A stretch of DNA of 64,000 bases from Massilia eurypsychrophila (GTDB taxonomy: Bacteria > Pseudomonadota > Gammaproteobacteria > Burkholderiales > Burkholderiaceae_D). This document shows, in pieces, positions 8,351 through 15,914 of the stretch (position 1 is the first letter of the stretch; the number at the start of each line of letters is the position of its first letter). A model generated the notes under the pieces. The model was given only the letters and a program-made list of their open reading frames with translations, was not told the DNA's origin and searched no databases. A program made the position numbers and the translations under genes. The stretch covers positions 62,001 through 126,000 of the forward strand of contig NZ_PDOC01000011.1 in NCBI RefSeq assembly GCF_002760655.1. The letters are read 5' to 3'.

Positions 8351-9727
8351 TCACCGCACGCCATCATCTTCTTTTTTGTCCTGCCGCACCGACGCCAGGC
8401 GATCAACGTGGATCAACCCTTCCGCCGCCGCGTGCGATGCGGCAAACACGCTGTCGGGCGCCAGGATCAACTGGGTGCCGGTGGCGCTCACTTCATCGGT
8501 CAGACGGTCCAGCGCTTCGATCCGCGACGGGTCGGGATTGACGTTGCGGATGTAAATCACGCGCACCGATTTGGGATGGCGCCGCACGATCTCGGTATAA
8601 ATCTCCGGATCGCGCTCGCCACTGTCGCCGATCAGCACAAACTGCATCTGCGGATAGAAGCTGAGGATCAGTTCGATCTTGTCGAGCTTGCTGTTGCCGT
8701 GTTCGGTCAGGTTGAACAACTCGCGCACGCCCAGCTCGCGCAGCAGCAAAGGCCCGAGCGGAATGGCCTGAACGCGCAAAAATTCCACCAGCGGCCCGAA
8801 CAAATGCCACGGACTGCTCGACACATAGAACACCGGATTGCCTTCATTGCCGCCGGCGCCTTCGTGCAATGCGCGGTACAAGGCGGCGACACCCTTGAAG
8901 GGCTTGCGCGTATGCGCGTTCGAACGCGCCAGCATCATCGCCATGTTCAGCTTGTTGGTGACATTGGTCCACAGCACGGTGTCGTCGATATCGCTGATGA
9001 TGCCGAAGCGCGCGGTGGCGGCCGGCACGGCCACTTCGGCGTCAGCCCGCACCGGCAGGCCGTCTTCGCCCACGTTGTCGGGCAATTCGAGTTGCACCGT
9101 ATGCCAGCCGCCGGCCAGCGGCGCCGCCGGCACGATCTCGAACGTGAAATAGCCGCCGCGGTCGGTCAGCGTTTCGATGCGCTGCCCGTCGAAGTGCGCC
9201 AGCACGCGGGCGCCGGCCACCTCGTCGGACTCGAGGCGACGGTATAGCTGCAGCAGGTTGCTCCAGCCGCTGTCGTCGCCGGTCTGTTCGCGAAAGCTGC
9301 GCTCGTCGAGCACCCGGCCCTTTACCCACAGCTTCTCGGCGTTGCCGAAGCCGAAGTAGGGCACCACCATCATTTGCCGCCCCACTCCGGGCGAACGCAG
9401 CCGCTGCAGCGCGCCGCTGGCGAACTGGCCGGCGGTTTTCGCCAGCCGCCGGCGCAGCGCGGCGCCCGCACGCTCCGCCTCGGGCGCACGTTCGACCCAC
9501 ACGGTGGCCCCTTGCAGCGGGGCCGAGCGCAGCGCCAGTTCGACCTCGCCCGCAGCGCGCGGATCGACCGTAGACGCCAGTACATTGACGTCGGCGCCGG
9601 CATCGCGCAGCCGCGCAATTTCAGCGGCAGGCACCAGCCCCGGGTTGACATGGAATACGGCGCCGGCCGGGGCGATGCGCGCCACGATGTCGTCGAACCC
9701 GGCGCGCGTCAGTATCAAAAACGGCAT
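8351..9727 (-). CDS. App1-family (DUF2183) HAD-like phosphatase
   Basis: This 458-residue protein has a C-terminal APP1 catalytic domain (about 235-420) of the HAD superfamily. The nucleophile motif is D246-I-D-D-T250, and a late FVLIGDSGERDPEIY motif matches the acidic motif of the family. The yeast founder, App1, is a Mg-dependent phosphatidate phosphatase acting in endocytosis; the bacterial substrate is not established. Residues 120-235 form a beta-rich region, and residues 1-60 resemble a small alpha/beta fold of unknown role. It follows the ankyrin gene by 22 bp on the same strand, so the two are probably co-transcribed. AAGG lies about 9 bases before the ATG. No signal peptide is visible. 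Confidence 0.85.
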   Translation of the reverse strand: MPFLILTRAGFDDIVARIAPAGAVFHVNPGLVPAAEIARLRDAGADVNVLASTVDPRAAGEVELALRSAPLQGATVWVERAPEAERAGAALRRRLAKTAGQFASGALQRLRSPGVGRQMMVVPYFGFGNAEKLWVKGRVLDERSFREQTGDDSGWSNLLQLYRRLESDEVAGARVLAHFDGQRIETLTDRGGYFTFEIVPAAPLAGGWHTVQLELPDNVGEDGLPVRADAEVAVPAATARFGIISDIDDTVLWTNVTNKLNMAMMLARSNAHTRKPFKGVAALYRALHEGAGGNEGNPVFYVSSSPWHLFGPLVEFLRVQAIPLGPLLLRELGVRELFNLTEHGNSKLDKIELILSFYPQMQFVLIGDSGERDPEIYTEIVRRHPKSVRVIYIRNVNPDPSRIEALDRLTDEVSATGTQLILAPDSVFAASHAAAEGLIHVDRLASVRQDKKEDDGVR

Positions 9728-9749
9728 CGTGCTTGCCTTTGGTGCGCGC

Positions 9750-10280
9750 TCAGGAGGCGGTCGGGCTGGCCTGCAAGTGCGGCAGCACGTCGTTGGCGCC
9801 CATCTTCTCGGCCAGCGAAACGGCCGTCATGCCGCGGCTGTCGACTGCGTCGACGCGCGCGCCGTGCGAACGGAGCAGGTCGATGATGGCAGGACGGTTG
9901 AACATGGCCGCCATCATCAGCGGCGTCTTGCCGTCCGGGCTGGCGCCCTCGACGTTGGCGCCATGGCGCAGCAGCAATTCGGCGATTTCGACGTAGCCCT
10001 TGTAGGCGACGCCGGCCAGCGGCGTCTGGCCCTGGTCGTTCGGCACGTCCGGGTCGGCGCCGGCGTCGAGCAGGATGCGCGCGGTTTCCTGGTGGCCATG
10101 GTAGCAGGCCAGCATGATCAGGCTGTCGCCCTTTTCGTTGCGGAAGTTGACCGGCAGCCCTTTCGCCACCATCGCGCCGAGCGTGGCGTCGTCGCCGCTG
10201 CGCACGATGCCAAACACGCTCCGGATGAATTCGATGGCTTCCTGGTCGCCCATGCCGCTTGCTGCGTTAGTTACTTGCAT
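9750..10280 (-). CDS. ankyrin repeat protein
   Basis: This 176-residue protein consists mostly of four to five ankyrin repeats between about residues 40 and 170. Each carries the usual G.TPL..A...G/N....A..LL..GA signature, for example GQTPLAGVAYKGYVEIAELL and GKTPLMMAAMFNRPAIIDLL. Ankyrin proteins of this size act as binding adaptors. No signal peptide or TM segment is seen, so it is probably cytoplasmic. It lies directly upstream of the App1-type gene on the same strand, which suggests the two proteins work together or are made together. The partner is unknown. Confidence 0.85.
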   Translation of the reverse strand: MQVTNAASGMGDQEAIEFIRSVFGIVRSGDDATLGAMVAKGLPVNFRNEKGDSLIMLACYHGHQETARILLDAGADPDVPNDQGQTPLAGVAYKGYVEIAELLLRHGANVEGASPDGKTPLMMAAMFNRPAIIDLLRSHGARVDAVDSRGMTAVSLAEKMGANDVLPHLQASPTAS

Positions 10281-10473
10281 ATGTCCTCATCATCTATCTT
10301 GCCAAGCTCGCACTATAACGTGCGGATGCGCTCGTCCTCCGTGCGCGTGCGCACGCTCGCGCGCCGCTGCAATCCGGCGGCGCGTTTTTCCGGTTCGGGG
10401 TATTGTCCGTTGTCAGCACCATAATGTTGTGATGCACGACTTTGCAGGTTTCCCCATAAAACGGAGGTGTACG

Positions 10474-10578
10474 ATGCGTAAAATTATCATGATGGCGATC
10501 GCCGGCTTCATCTGGAAAAAATTCCAGGGCCGCATCTTGAAGCAACCAACGCGCGGCCGGACCATGCGCCGGAGGTAA
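10474..10578 (+). CDS. 34-residue basic small protein
   Basis: This short ORF starts MRKIIMMAIAGFIWKKFQGR and ends in a very basic tail (QPTRGRTMRRR). GGAGG lies 6 bases before the ATG, one of the best Shine-Dalgarno matches in the window, and a 13-bp hairpin follows 10 bases after the stop. The N-terminal half is a short amphipathic or membrane-seeking helix and the rest is cationic. I do not recognise a named family. The good ribosome site and the hairpin support real expression. It could be a membrane-associated small protein or a toxin-like peptide; nothing else in the sequence decides this. Confidence 0.6.
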   Translation: MRKIIMMAIAGFIWKKFQGRILKQPTRGRTMRRR

Positions 10579-10588
10579 TGCGTTACCG

Positions 10589-10617
10589 CCACGGCCTCGA
10601 CCAGGTCGAGGCCGTGG
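10589..10617 (+). terminator. strong hairpin after the small ORF
   Basis: A perfect 13-bp stem, CCACGGCCTCGAC with GTCGAGGCCGTGG, closes on a 3-base CAG loop. It begins 10 bases after the small ORF stop. There is no T-run after it, so it may terminate weakly or protect the 3' end of the RNA. Confidence 0.55.
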
Positions 10618-10856
10618 CATCGGTCGCCGGTGCCTGCCACCGGCTGTTTCTGTAATGACGGACGGAAAGTTTTAGCAGCCTCCACACTTGATCTGCGTTA
10701 AACAGATCGCGCTACCTCCCCACGTAGAATCGATGTAACTCATCTGCCCAGCGCGGCGCATATTTCTCTCGAAAGCTCAATTTTCCCGATGCCGGGAAGG
10801 GGGATTGTTTGCGCGCCGCGACCGGAAAATTCGATTCGACAAGACAGGAGCGCAAA
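10618..10856. promoter_or_regulatory. leader region of the lipoprotein gene, with a dyad
   Basis: This is a 239-base spacer. It contains the dyad GATCTG-cgttaaa-CAGATC at 10690-10708, a candidate operator or small hairpin. No gene or clear sigma-70 promoter pair was found. Confidence 0.35.
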
Positions 10857-11564
10857 ATGTTTTCCAAAAAATACCGTGTGGGCTTAGGTGGGTTTGCGGC
10901 CGTGACCAGCCTGTTGCTGCTGTCGGCCTGCGGTGGCGGCGGCGGCGACTCGCCGCCGGTGGTGTCGGTGCCCCAGCCGGAACCTCAGCCTACCCCGGCG
11001 CCTGCACCGACGCCGGCGCCAACGCCAACGCCAACGCCAGGACCGGCGCCCTCGCCACAGCCGGCGGAGCCGACCCTGGCCGCGGCCTACACCGACCTCG
11101 TTTCCGGCGCACAAAACGGCGCCACCCGATGGACCGACGGCAGCGGTACCGGCGCGCCGATCGGCGGCGTCGAGTGCATGGGCAGCATCGTGTCGCACAC
11201 GCACGCGCTGATCTCGATCTACCAGGATGGCGTCAGGCTGGCGGTACCCGAATCGGTCGGGCTGCGCGGCTGCACCTATGAACTGCACACGCACGACCGC
11301 TCCGGTGTCGTCCACGTCGAGCCGAACGTGGCGCGCAACCTGACGCTCGGCCAGTTCTTCGGCGTGTGGAACCAGCCGCTGTCGCGCACCGCGGTCGCCG
11401 GCGTGGCCGGCCCCGTGCGCTTTTACGTCGTCAGCGGCGAAGTGCTGACGCGCTACGAAGGCAATCCGGCCGATATACCTTTCGCCGCCCGCAAGGAAAT
11501 CGTTATCGTTGCCGGCAGCGCGCCGGCGGTGTTGCCAAAGTACCGCTGGCCCGCCAGTTTGTAG
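10857..11564 (+). CDS. Pro-rich lipoprotein, unknown C-terminal domain
   Basis: This 235-residue predicted outer-membrane or periplasmic lipoprotein has a basic N-terminus, a hydrophobic helix and the lipobox L22-S-A-C25 followed by a poly-Gly run. A flexible linker of Pro/Ala/Thr/Gln (about residues 33-70) with repeated PxP motifs would span away from the membrane. The remaining ~165 residues form a compact region with three Cys/His-containing strands (GGVECMGSIVSHTHALI, LRGCTYELHTHDRSG, VHVEPNVAR). I do not assign it to a named family. The ATG at 10857 has AGGAG 6 bases upstream. It stands alone, transcribed toward a second small lipoprotein gene. Confidence 0.75.
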   Translation: MFSKKYRVGLGGFAAVTSLLLLSACGGGGGDSPPVVSVPQPEPQPTPAPAPTPAPTPTPTPGPAPSPQPAEPTLAAAYTDLVSGAQNGATRWTDGSGTGAPIGGVECMGSIVSHTHALISIYQDGVRLAVPESVGLRGCTYELHTHDRSGVVHVEPNVARNLTLGQFFGVWNQPLSRTAVAGVAGPVRFYVVSGEVLTRYEGNPADIPFAARKEIVIVAGSAPAVLPKYRWPASL

Positions 11565-11700
11565 GGTAATGATCGGTTCTGAGCGCGAACTAACAGACGG
11601 CGCACTCACTGCTAATGAAAATGCAAGCAGGCCGTAGAGAGTGTCCCTCTCGCGGTTTATTTGCACGAGGAATCCAATCCCACTACCAAGGAGAACACCC

Positions 11701-12123
11701 ATGAACAAAGCAATGTCAGCGGCACGCACACTTATCCTGATCGCCGCTATCGGCGCGGCAGCGGTCGGCTGCAAGAAGGCCGACGTGGTCACCCCGGCCG
11801 ACACCACCGCAACGCCGGCGACGACCGTCCCATCGACGTCGGGCACCAGCGCAACGGCCGGCACTTCCGACGCCGGGATGGCTGGTACGGCGAACAATTC
11901 GGCCAACGGCACGACCGGTACCACGGGCACCAGCGGCACCGCCGGCACCAGCGGCATGACCGGCACCGGTTCGACCGACGCCACCACGAGCTCGGGCGCG
12001 GCTGGCACGACGACCGGCACAACGGCCAACGACGCGGCCAAGCCGCCGGTGCAGAACAACAGCGGCCAGACGCAAGGCACCACGCCGAATTCGTCGATAC
12101 CGGTATCGGACGGCAGCCGCTAA
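11701..12123 (+). CDS. Thr/Gly/Ser-rich small lipoprotein
   Basis: This 140-residue lipoprotein has a signal sequence with lipobox A21-V-G-C24 followed by KKADVV. The mature part is almost entirely low-complexity Thr, Gly, Ala and Ser in imperfect repeats of the type GTxGTxGT/AGTSG, then an Asn/Gln-containing tail. It is probably a disordered surface or periplasmic spacer; no enzymatic motif is present. AAGGAG lies about 7 bases before the ATG at 11701. Repeat-rich coding of this sort is prone to copy-number change. The family is not recognised beyond being a lipoprotein. Confidence 0.75.
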   Translation: MNKAMSAARTLILIAAIGAAAVGCKKADVVTPADTTATPATTVPSTSGTSATAGTSDAGMAGTANNSANGTTGTTGTSGTAGTSGMTGTGSTDATTSSGAAGTTTGTTANDAAKPPVQNNSGQTQGTTPNSSIPVSDGSR

Positions 12124-12135
12124 ATGCGGCAACGT

Positions 12136-12158
12136 TGCGGCGCAATCAGCGCGCCGCA
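12136..12158. terminator. hairpin between convergent genes
   Basis: The arms TGCGGCGC (12136-12143) and GCGCCGCA (12151-12158) flank a 7-base loop. They sit between the ends of the lipoprotein gene and the opposite-strand GH1-RmlD gene, a suitable place for a two-way terminator, though there is no T-run. Confidence 0.4.
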
Positions 12159-12159
12159 A

Positions 12160-14382
12160 TCAGTGCGGCGCGTGGTCGGTGCCGCGCCCGCGTGACGCCA
12201 TGAAACGCCGCAAGGCGCTGTCGAGCGTTGGCAGCAGGATGCCGCGCTTGCTGTCGAGGGCGCTGTACTGCGGCCGCACCGCGATGAAGTTGCAGGCCGC
12301 CGCTGCCTGCGGCTCCAACCGGCTGCAGTCGATGCCCGCATGCCGGGCCGCCTGGCCGGCCAGCTCGACCCACGTCAGCGGCTGGCCGTTGGTCAAGTGC
12401 CACACGCCGCATTCACCGTCGATGATCAGGTCGAGGCAGGTGTTAACCAGGTCCGGCACGTAGGTGGGCGACACGGTGATGTCGTCGGCGGCATGGAAGG
12501 GTCGTCCTGCCTCCAGCGTAGCGAGGGCCTGCGCCACGAAGTTGTAGCCATCCCACGGTCCGAAGAACGAGCTGGTGCGCACCACCAATGCGGCCGGATT
12601 GCATTCCAATACGGTCGATTCTCCTTCCGCCTTGCTGCGGCCATAAATGTTTAGCGGTGCAATCGTATCGGTCTCCACATACGGCGCGCGCTGCTGGCCG
12701 TCAAACACCAGGTCGCTGGAAAAGGTCGTCAGGTGTACGCCGGCGCGCGCACAGGCGGCCGCCAGCACCGCCGGGCCGTGCGCATTCTCGCGAAAGCACC
12801 GGTCGACATCGCTTTCCGCTTGGTCGACACGCACGTAGCCGCTGGCGTTGACGATCGCCCACGGCCGCAGCCGCGTGATCGCGCGCTCCACCGACGACGG
12901 CTCGGCAATATCCATGTCGGCGCGGCTCAGCACGCGGTAGGCCAGGTGCCGCTCCGCGCAGATGCGCGCGAATGCCCGCCCGAGCGTGCCGCTGGCCCCG
13001 GAAATGAGGATCGGCGCGCCCTCGGCCGCACCGTCTTCTTGCGCCGGCATGCCGGCAGCCGTCGCCGCTAGCAGGCGCGACGAGCGCCGCCACCAGCCCT
13101 GGCCCTGCAGCGCCGGGTGCGACGGCGTGCGGCCGTCGGCCAGTTCGCGCAGCATCCCGGCCACCGCGGTTGGCCGCGGCAGTGGCGCGCGGATGTCGAA
13201 CGCGCCGGACTCGTAATAGCCTTCGTCGCGCGTGACGAGGCTGTTCCAGTCGAACGAGCCGAGCAGTGCCCACGCGGTGATCGCCCGCAGGTCCACGCCC
13301 TTGTCGCGCGCCTGCAGGCCGGCCTGCCAGATTTCCGCCAGCCAGCGCAGCTGGTCTTCGCGGCTGGCGGCAAGGTGCGCCTCGGTCACCGCCAGCGGCA
13401 GGCGATAGCGTTGCCAGATTTCATCGAGCAGCGGGCCGATGCCGGGCGTTGGCGTGGCCAGCGCGCGCGCCGTTTCGATGTCGACGCACGGCTTGCCGTC
13501 GACCACGCCGGCCAGGTGCAGCGCATAGCGCTCGGTGCGATGGTCGAGCCAGCGTTCGCTGGTGACGTAGTAATTGACGCCGATGATGTCCGGCGGGCAG
13601 GGATTGTCGCGGAACCACAAAATGGCGGCCGGCTCGACGCCGCTGGCGGTGAGATAAGTCCACAGCGCATGGTTCTGGTCGACCATGCCGCACAGCAAAT
13701 CCCAGCTCAGCCAGCGCCGCTCGTTGTAAAAGCCGGCCAGCGCGGCCAGCGCGTCGGTGCTGTAATTCTTGCCGAGGTCGTCCGGCTGCACCAGCTTGGC
13801 GCCGGGATTGACGGCGCGGATGGCCCGCATCGCCAGCACGGTGGCGCGGCACTGGTTCAGCAGCGCCTCGATAAAGGCGCGGTCGTCGCTGCGGTGCGGA
13901 TACCACAAGCCGTACAGACCGCTAAAGCGGGCCGTCGTCAGCGGTTCGTTGACCGGCGTGTAGTGATCGATCCACGGGTAGCGTGCCGCCACGGCGCCGG
14001 CGTACTCGGCGAGCTGGCCGGCAAATGCCGGGTCGAGCAGGCTGGTGTGCCGCGGACCGCTGCCATGGTGCACCAGCCCGGCGATGACGCTGATGCCTGC
14101 CGCGCGCAGGGCGGGCAACTGGCGGTCGGCCCAGGCCCAGTGTGCCGCGGCCAGGCCGTCGGGCGCGATGCGCTCCCACAGCAGCGGATAGCGGATGGCG
14201 CTGATGCCGAGCGCGGCGAAACGGGCGACATCGTCTGGCCGGCGCTCATGGCCGTTGCGGTCGAGCTGGTTGAAGTAGCGCTCGCCGACGCGGTTGATGG
14301 TGCATTCAATGCCGCCCCACAAGGCCAGGGTGCCGGCAGCCGGCGTGGTTTTGTCAGATTGCTTGGAGTCAGGAGTTGTCAT
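12160..14382 (-). CDS. GH1 glycosidase-like / RmlD-like fusion protein
   Basis: This 740-residue two-domain protein has a glycoside hydrolase family 1-like TIM barrel at residues 20-420. It shows the acid/base motif TPVNEP (Glu146) and the nucleophile motif VTEAH (Glu334, usually TENG). Residues 456-735 are an extended short-chain reductase of the dTDP-4-dehydrorhamnose reductase (RmlD) type, with the nucleotide motif SGASGTLG (461-468), the conserved SSDLVFDG, and the catalytic Y580-GRS-K584 pair. The protein could both cut a glycoside and reduce a nucleotide-bound or free keto-sugar, or one domain may have lost activity. It is read away from the galK-GH2-glycosyltransferase group, which places it in polysaccharide metabolism. 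No signal peptide is present, so it is cytoplasmic. Confidence 0.85.
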   Translation of the reverse strand: MTTPDSKQSDKTTPAAGTLALWGGIECTINRVGERYFNQLDRNGHERRPDDVARFAALGISAIRYPLLWERIAPDGLAAAHWAWADRQLPALRAAGISVIAGLVHHGSGPRHTSLLDPAFAGQLAEYAGAVAARYPWIDHYTPVNEPLTTARFSGLYGLWYPHRSDDRAFIEALLNQCRATVLAMRAIRAVNPGAKLVQPDDLGKNYSTDALAALAGFYNERRWLSWDLLCGMVDQNHALWTYLTASGVEPAAILWFRDNPCPPDIIGVNYYVTSERWLDHRTERYALHLAGVVDGKPCVDIETARALATPTPGIGPLLDEIWQRYRLPLAVTEAHLAASREDQLRWLAEIWQAGLQARDKGVDLRAITAWALLGSFDWNSLVTRDEGYYESGAFDIRAPLPRPTAVAGMLRELADGRTPSHPALQGQGWWRRSSRLLAATAAGMPAQEDGAAEGAPILISGASGTLGRAFARICAERHLAYRVLSRADMDIAEPSSVERAITRLRPWAIVNASGYVRVDQAESDVDRCFRENAHGPAVLAAACARAGVHLTTFSSDLVFDGQQRAPYVETDTIAPLNIYGRSKAEGESTVLECNPAALVVRTSSFFGPWDGYNFVAQALATLEAGRPFHAADDITVSPTYVPDLVNTCLDLIIDGECGVWHLTNGQPLTWVELAGQAARHAGIDCSRLEPQAAAACNFIAVRPQYSALDSKRGILLPTLDSALRRFMASRGRGTDHAPH

Positions 14383-14686
14383 TGTCGGCGGTCCGCGCTT
14401 CAGAGGTATCTTTTATACATTGCCTCGGCCGCGGCACGATTATCGCGAATGCCTATCCGGGTCAGTTTTTGCCGCTAATTTTTGTCAGCCTCGTACTACA
14501 AAACGTTACGCAGAGCTTCGCGGGGGGACACGGGCTCTGCAAAATCCCCTCACTGCCGGGTACGGCGTCCGAAAGCACATTTAACAAAAATTCCAAGGCG
14601 AAAACTTGTCGAGCATAAATCGAAACCTTGGGAAATTGGCATGTTACGCTTGTTACATCTTGTTGCTGACCTTGGTGATTTGACTC
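14383..14686. promoter_or_regulatory. divergent promoter region of the sugar genes
   Basis: This is a 304-base AT-richer spacer between the GH1-RmlD gene and the rightward galK group. Near its right end three phased hexamers occur: TGTTAC 14642-14647, TGTTAC 14651-14656 and TGTTGC 14661-14666. They end about 20 bases before the first ATG and could bind a regulator. No RNA gene was recognised. Confidence 0.45.
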
Positions 14687-14824
14687 ATGTACCTCATTGA
14701 CGACCTGAAGCCGGACGGCCGCGCGCTCACCTGGTGCAGCCGCGCGCCGATCACGTCGGCCGGCGCGGCGCCCAGTCCCGGCGTGTTGCAGGCGGTGACG
14801 ATTCCGGCGGAGTGGACGGCATGA
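14687..14824 (+). CDS. 45-residue ORF overlapping galK start
   Basis: The ORF starts [20 protein letters not shown] and ends in IPAEWTA. Its TGA overlaps the galK ATG as ATGA (14821-14824), the arrangement of translationally coupled genes. Nearly every codon ends in G or C, as in the real genes around it, so it looks coding. No strong Shine-Dalgarno is seen before its ATG. I recognise no family. It could be a small protein, a leader that couples ribosomes into galK, or the remnant of a longer gene lost by deletion. Confidence 0.5.
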   Translation: MYLIDDLKPDGRALTWCSRAPITSAGAAPSPGVLQAVTIPAEWTA

Positions 14825-15903
14825 GCGAGCGCGCCATTACCGCGGCCGAGTATTTCGCCGACGACTACGCGCAGGCCAGCGCGCCGGGCCGGGTCAACCT
14901 GCTGGGCGAACACACCGACTACAACGACGGCTTCATGCTGCCGATTGCCACGCCGCAGCGCACCACCGTCACGGTCGGCGTGCTGCGCGAGCCGAAGTTC
15001 GTGTTCTATTCAGCCACCTTGCGCAGCGAAGTGTCGTTTGGCATCAACGACGAGGCGCCGCCCGGCTTTGCCCGCTACGTGTTTGGCTGCATCCGCATGC
15101 TGCAACACAGCGGTATTTCCGTGCCGCCGCTGCGCCTGCACGTCGACTCGAACGTGCCACTTGGGACGGGGCTGTCGAGCAGCGCCGCGCTCGAAGTGGC
15201 GACCCTGCGCGCCTTGCGCTGCCTGCTCAAGTTCGAGCTCGACGACACGGCGCTGGCGCTATTGGCCCAGCAGGCCGAAATTCGCTACGCGGGCGTCCAT
15301 TGCGGCGTGATGGACCAGATGGCGTCCAGCCTGGCCGATGAGGAACACATGCTGTTTCTGGACGCCCGCACGCTGGCGACGCGCATCTTGCCGCTGCCGG
15401 CCGGCGCCGAGATCGTCGTCATCGACTCCGGCGTGCCGCGCACCTTGGCCGGCAGCAAATACAACGAACGGCGCGCCGAATGCGAGGCGGCCGCCCTCGC
15501 GCTGGGTGTGCGCGCGCTGCGCGACGTCGCCAGTGTCGCTGCCGCCGAGCAATTGCCTTCTCCTCTGCGCCAGCGCGCGCGCCATGTAATTAGCGAAAAC
15601 TTGCGCGTGCTCGAAGCCAGCAGTGGAGTGAGCGCCGTCCGTTTCGGTCAAATGATGAGGGCGTCGCACAACAGCCTGCGCGACGACTATGAAGTATCGA
15701 TCGCCGCGCTCGACGAGCTCGTGGCGATGCTCGACGCCAGCGACGGTGTCTTTGGTGCGCGCCTGACCGGCGCCGGCTTCGGCGGCGCCTGTGTGGCGCT
15801 GTGCCGCAAGGGGGAGGCAGCGGCGATCGGCAGCGCCGTTGTGAAACGCTATAACGGCAGCGGCGGCAACGCCACCTTGCTGCTGCCGGTTACAACAAAT
15901 TAA
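14821..15903 (+). CDS. galK: galactokinase
   Basis: This 360-residue GHMP kinase phosphorylates galactose at C1 with ATP in the Leloir pathway. Diagnostic motifs are the galactose signature [16 protein letters not shown] (residues 23-38), the ATP-binding [10 protein letters not shown] near 115, the catalytic Asp in [10 protein letters not shown], and the third motif [11 protein letters not shown] near 320. The length is slightly below the usual 380. The ATG at 14821 overlaps the upstream small ORF by ATGA. The next gene, a GH2 glycosidase, begins 12 bases after its stop, so the two form an operon linking galactoside release with galactose use. No galT or galE is in the window; galM is at 27011. 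Confidence 0.93.
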   Translation: MSERAITAAEYFADDYAQASAPGRVNLLGEHTDYNDGFMLPIATPQRTTVTVGVLREPKFVFYSATLRSEVSFGINDEAPPGFARYVFGCIRMLQHSGISVPPLRLHVDSNVPLGTGLSSSAALEVATLRALRCLLKFELDDTALALLAQQAEIRYAGVHCGVMDQMASSLADEEHMLFLDARTLATRILPLPAGAEIVVIDSGVPRTLAGSKYNERRAECEAAALALGVRALRDVASVAAAEQLPSPLRQRARHVISENLRVLEASSGVSAVRFGQMMRASHNSLRDDYEVSIAALDELVAMLDASDGVFGARLTGAGFGGACVALCRKGEAAAIGSAVVKRYNGSGGNATLLLPVTTN

Positions 15904-15914
15904 CGAAGGAAACA

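Noticed and set aside
14383-14686. A riboswitch or small RNA gene before the galK group
   Set aside because: No recognisable aptamer core or terminator pair is present; only short direct repeats could be supported.
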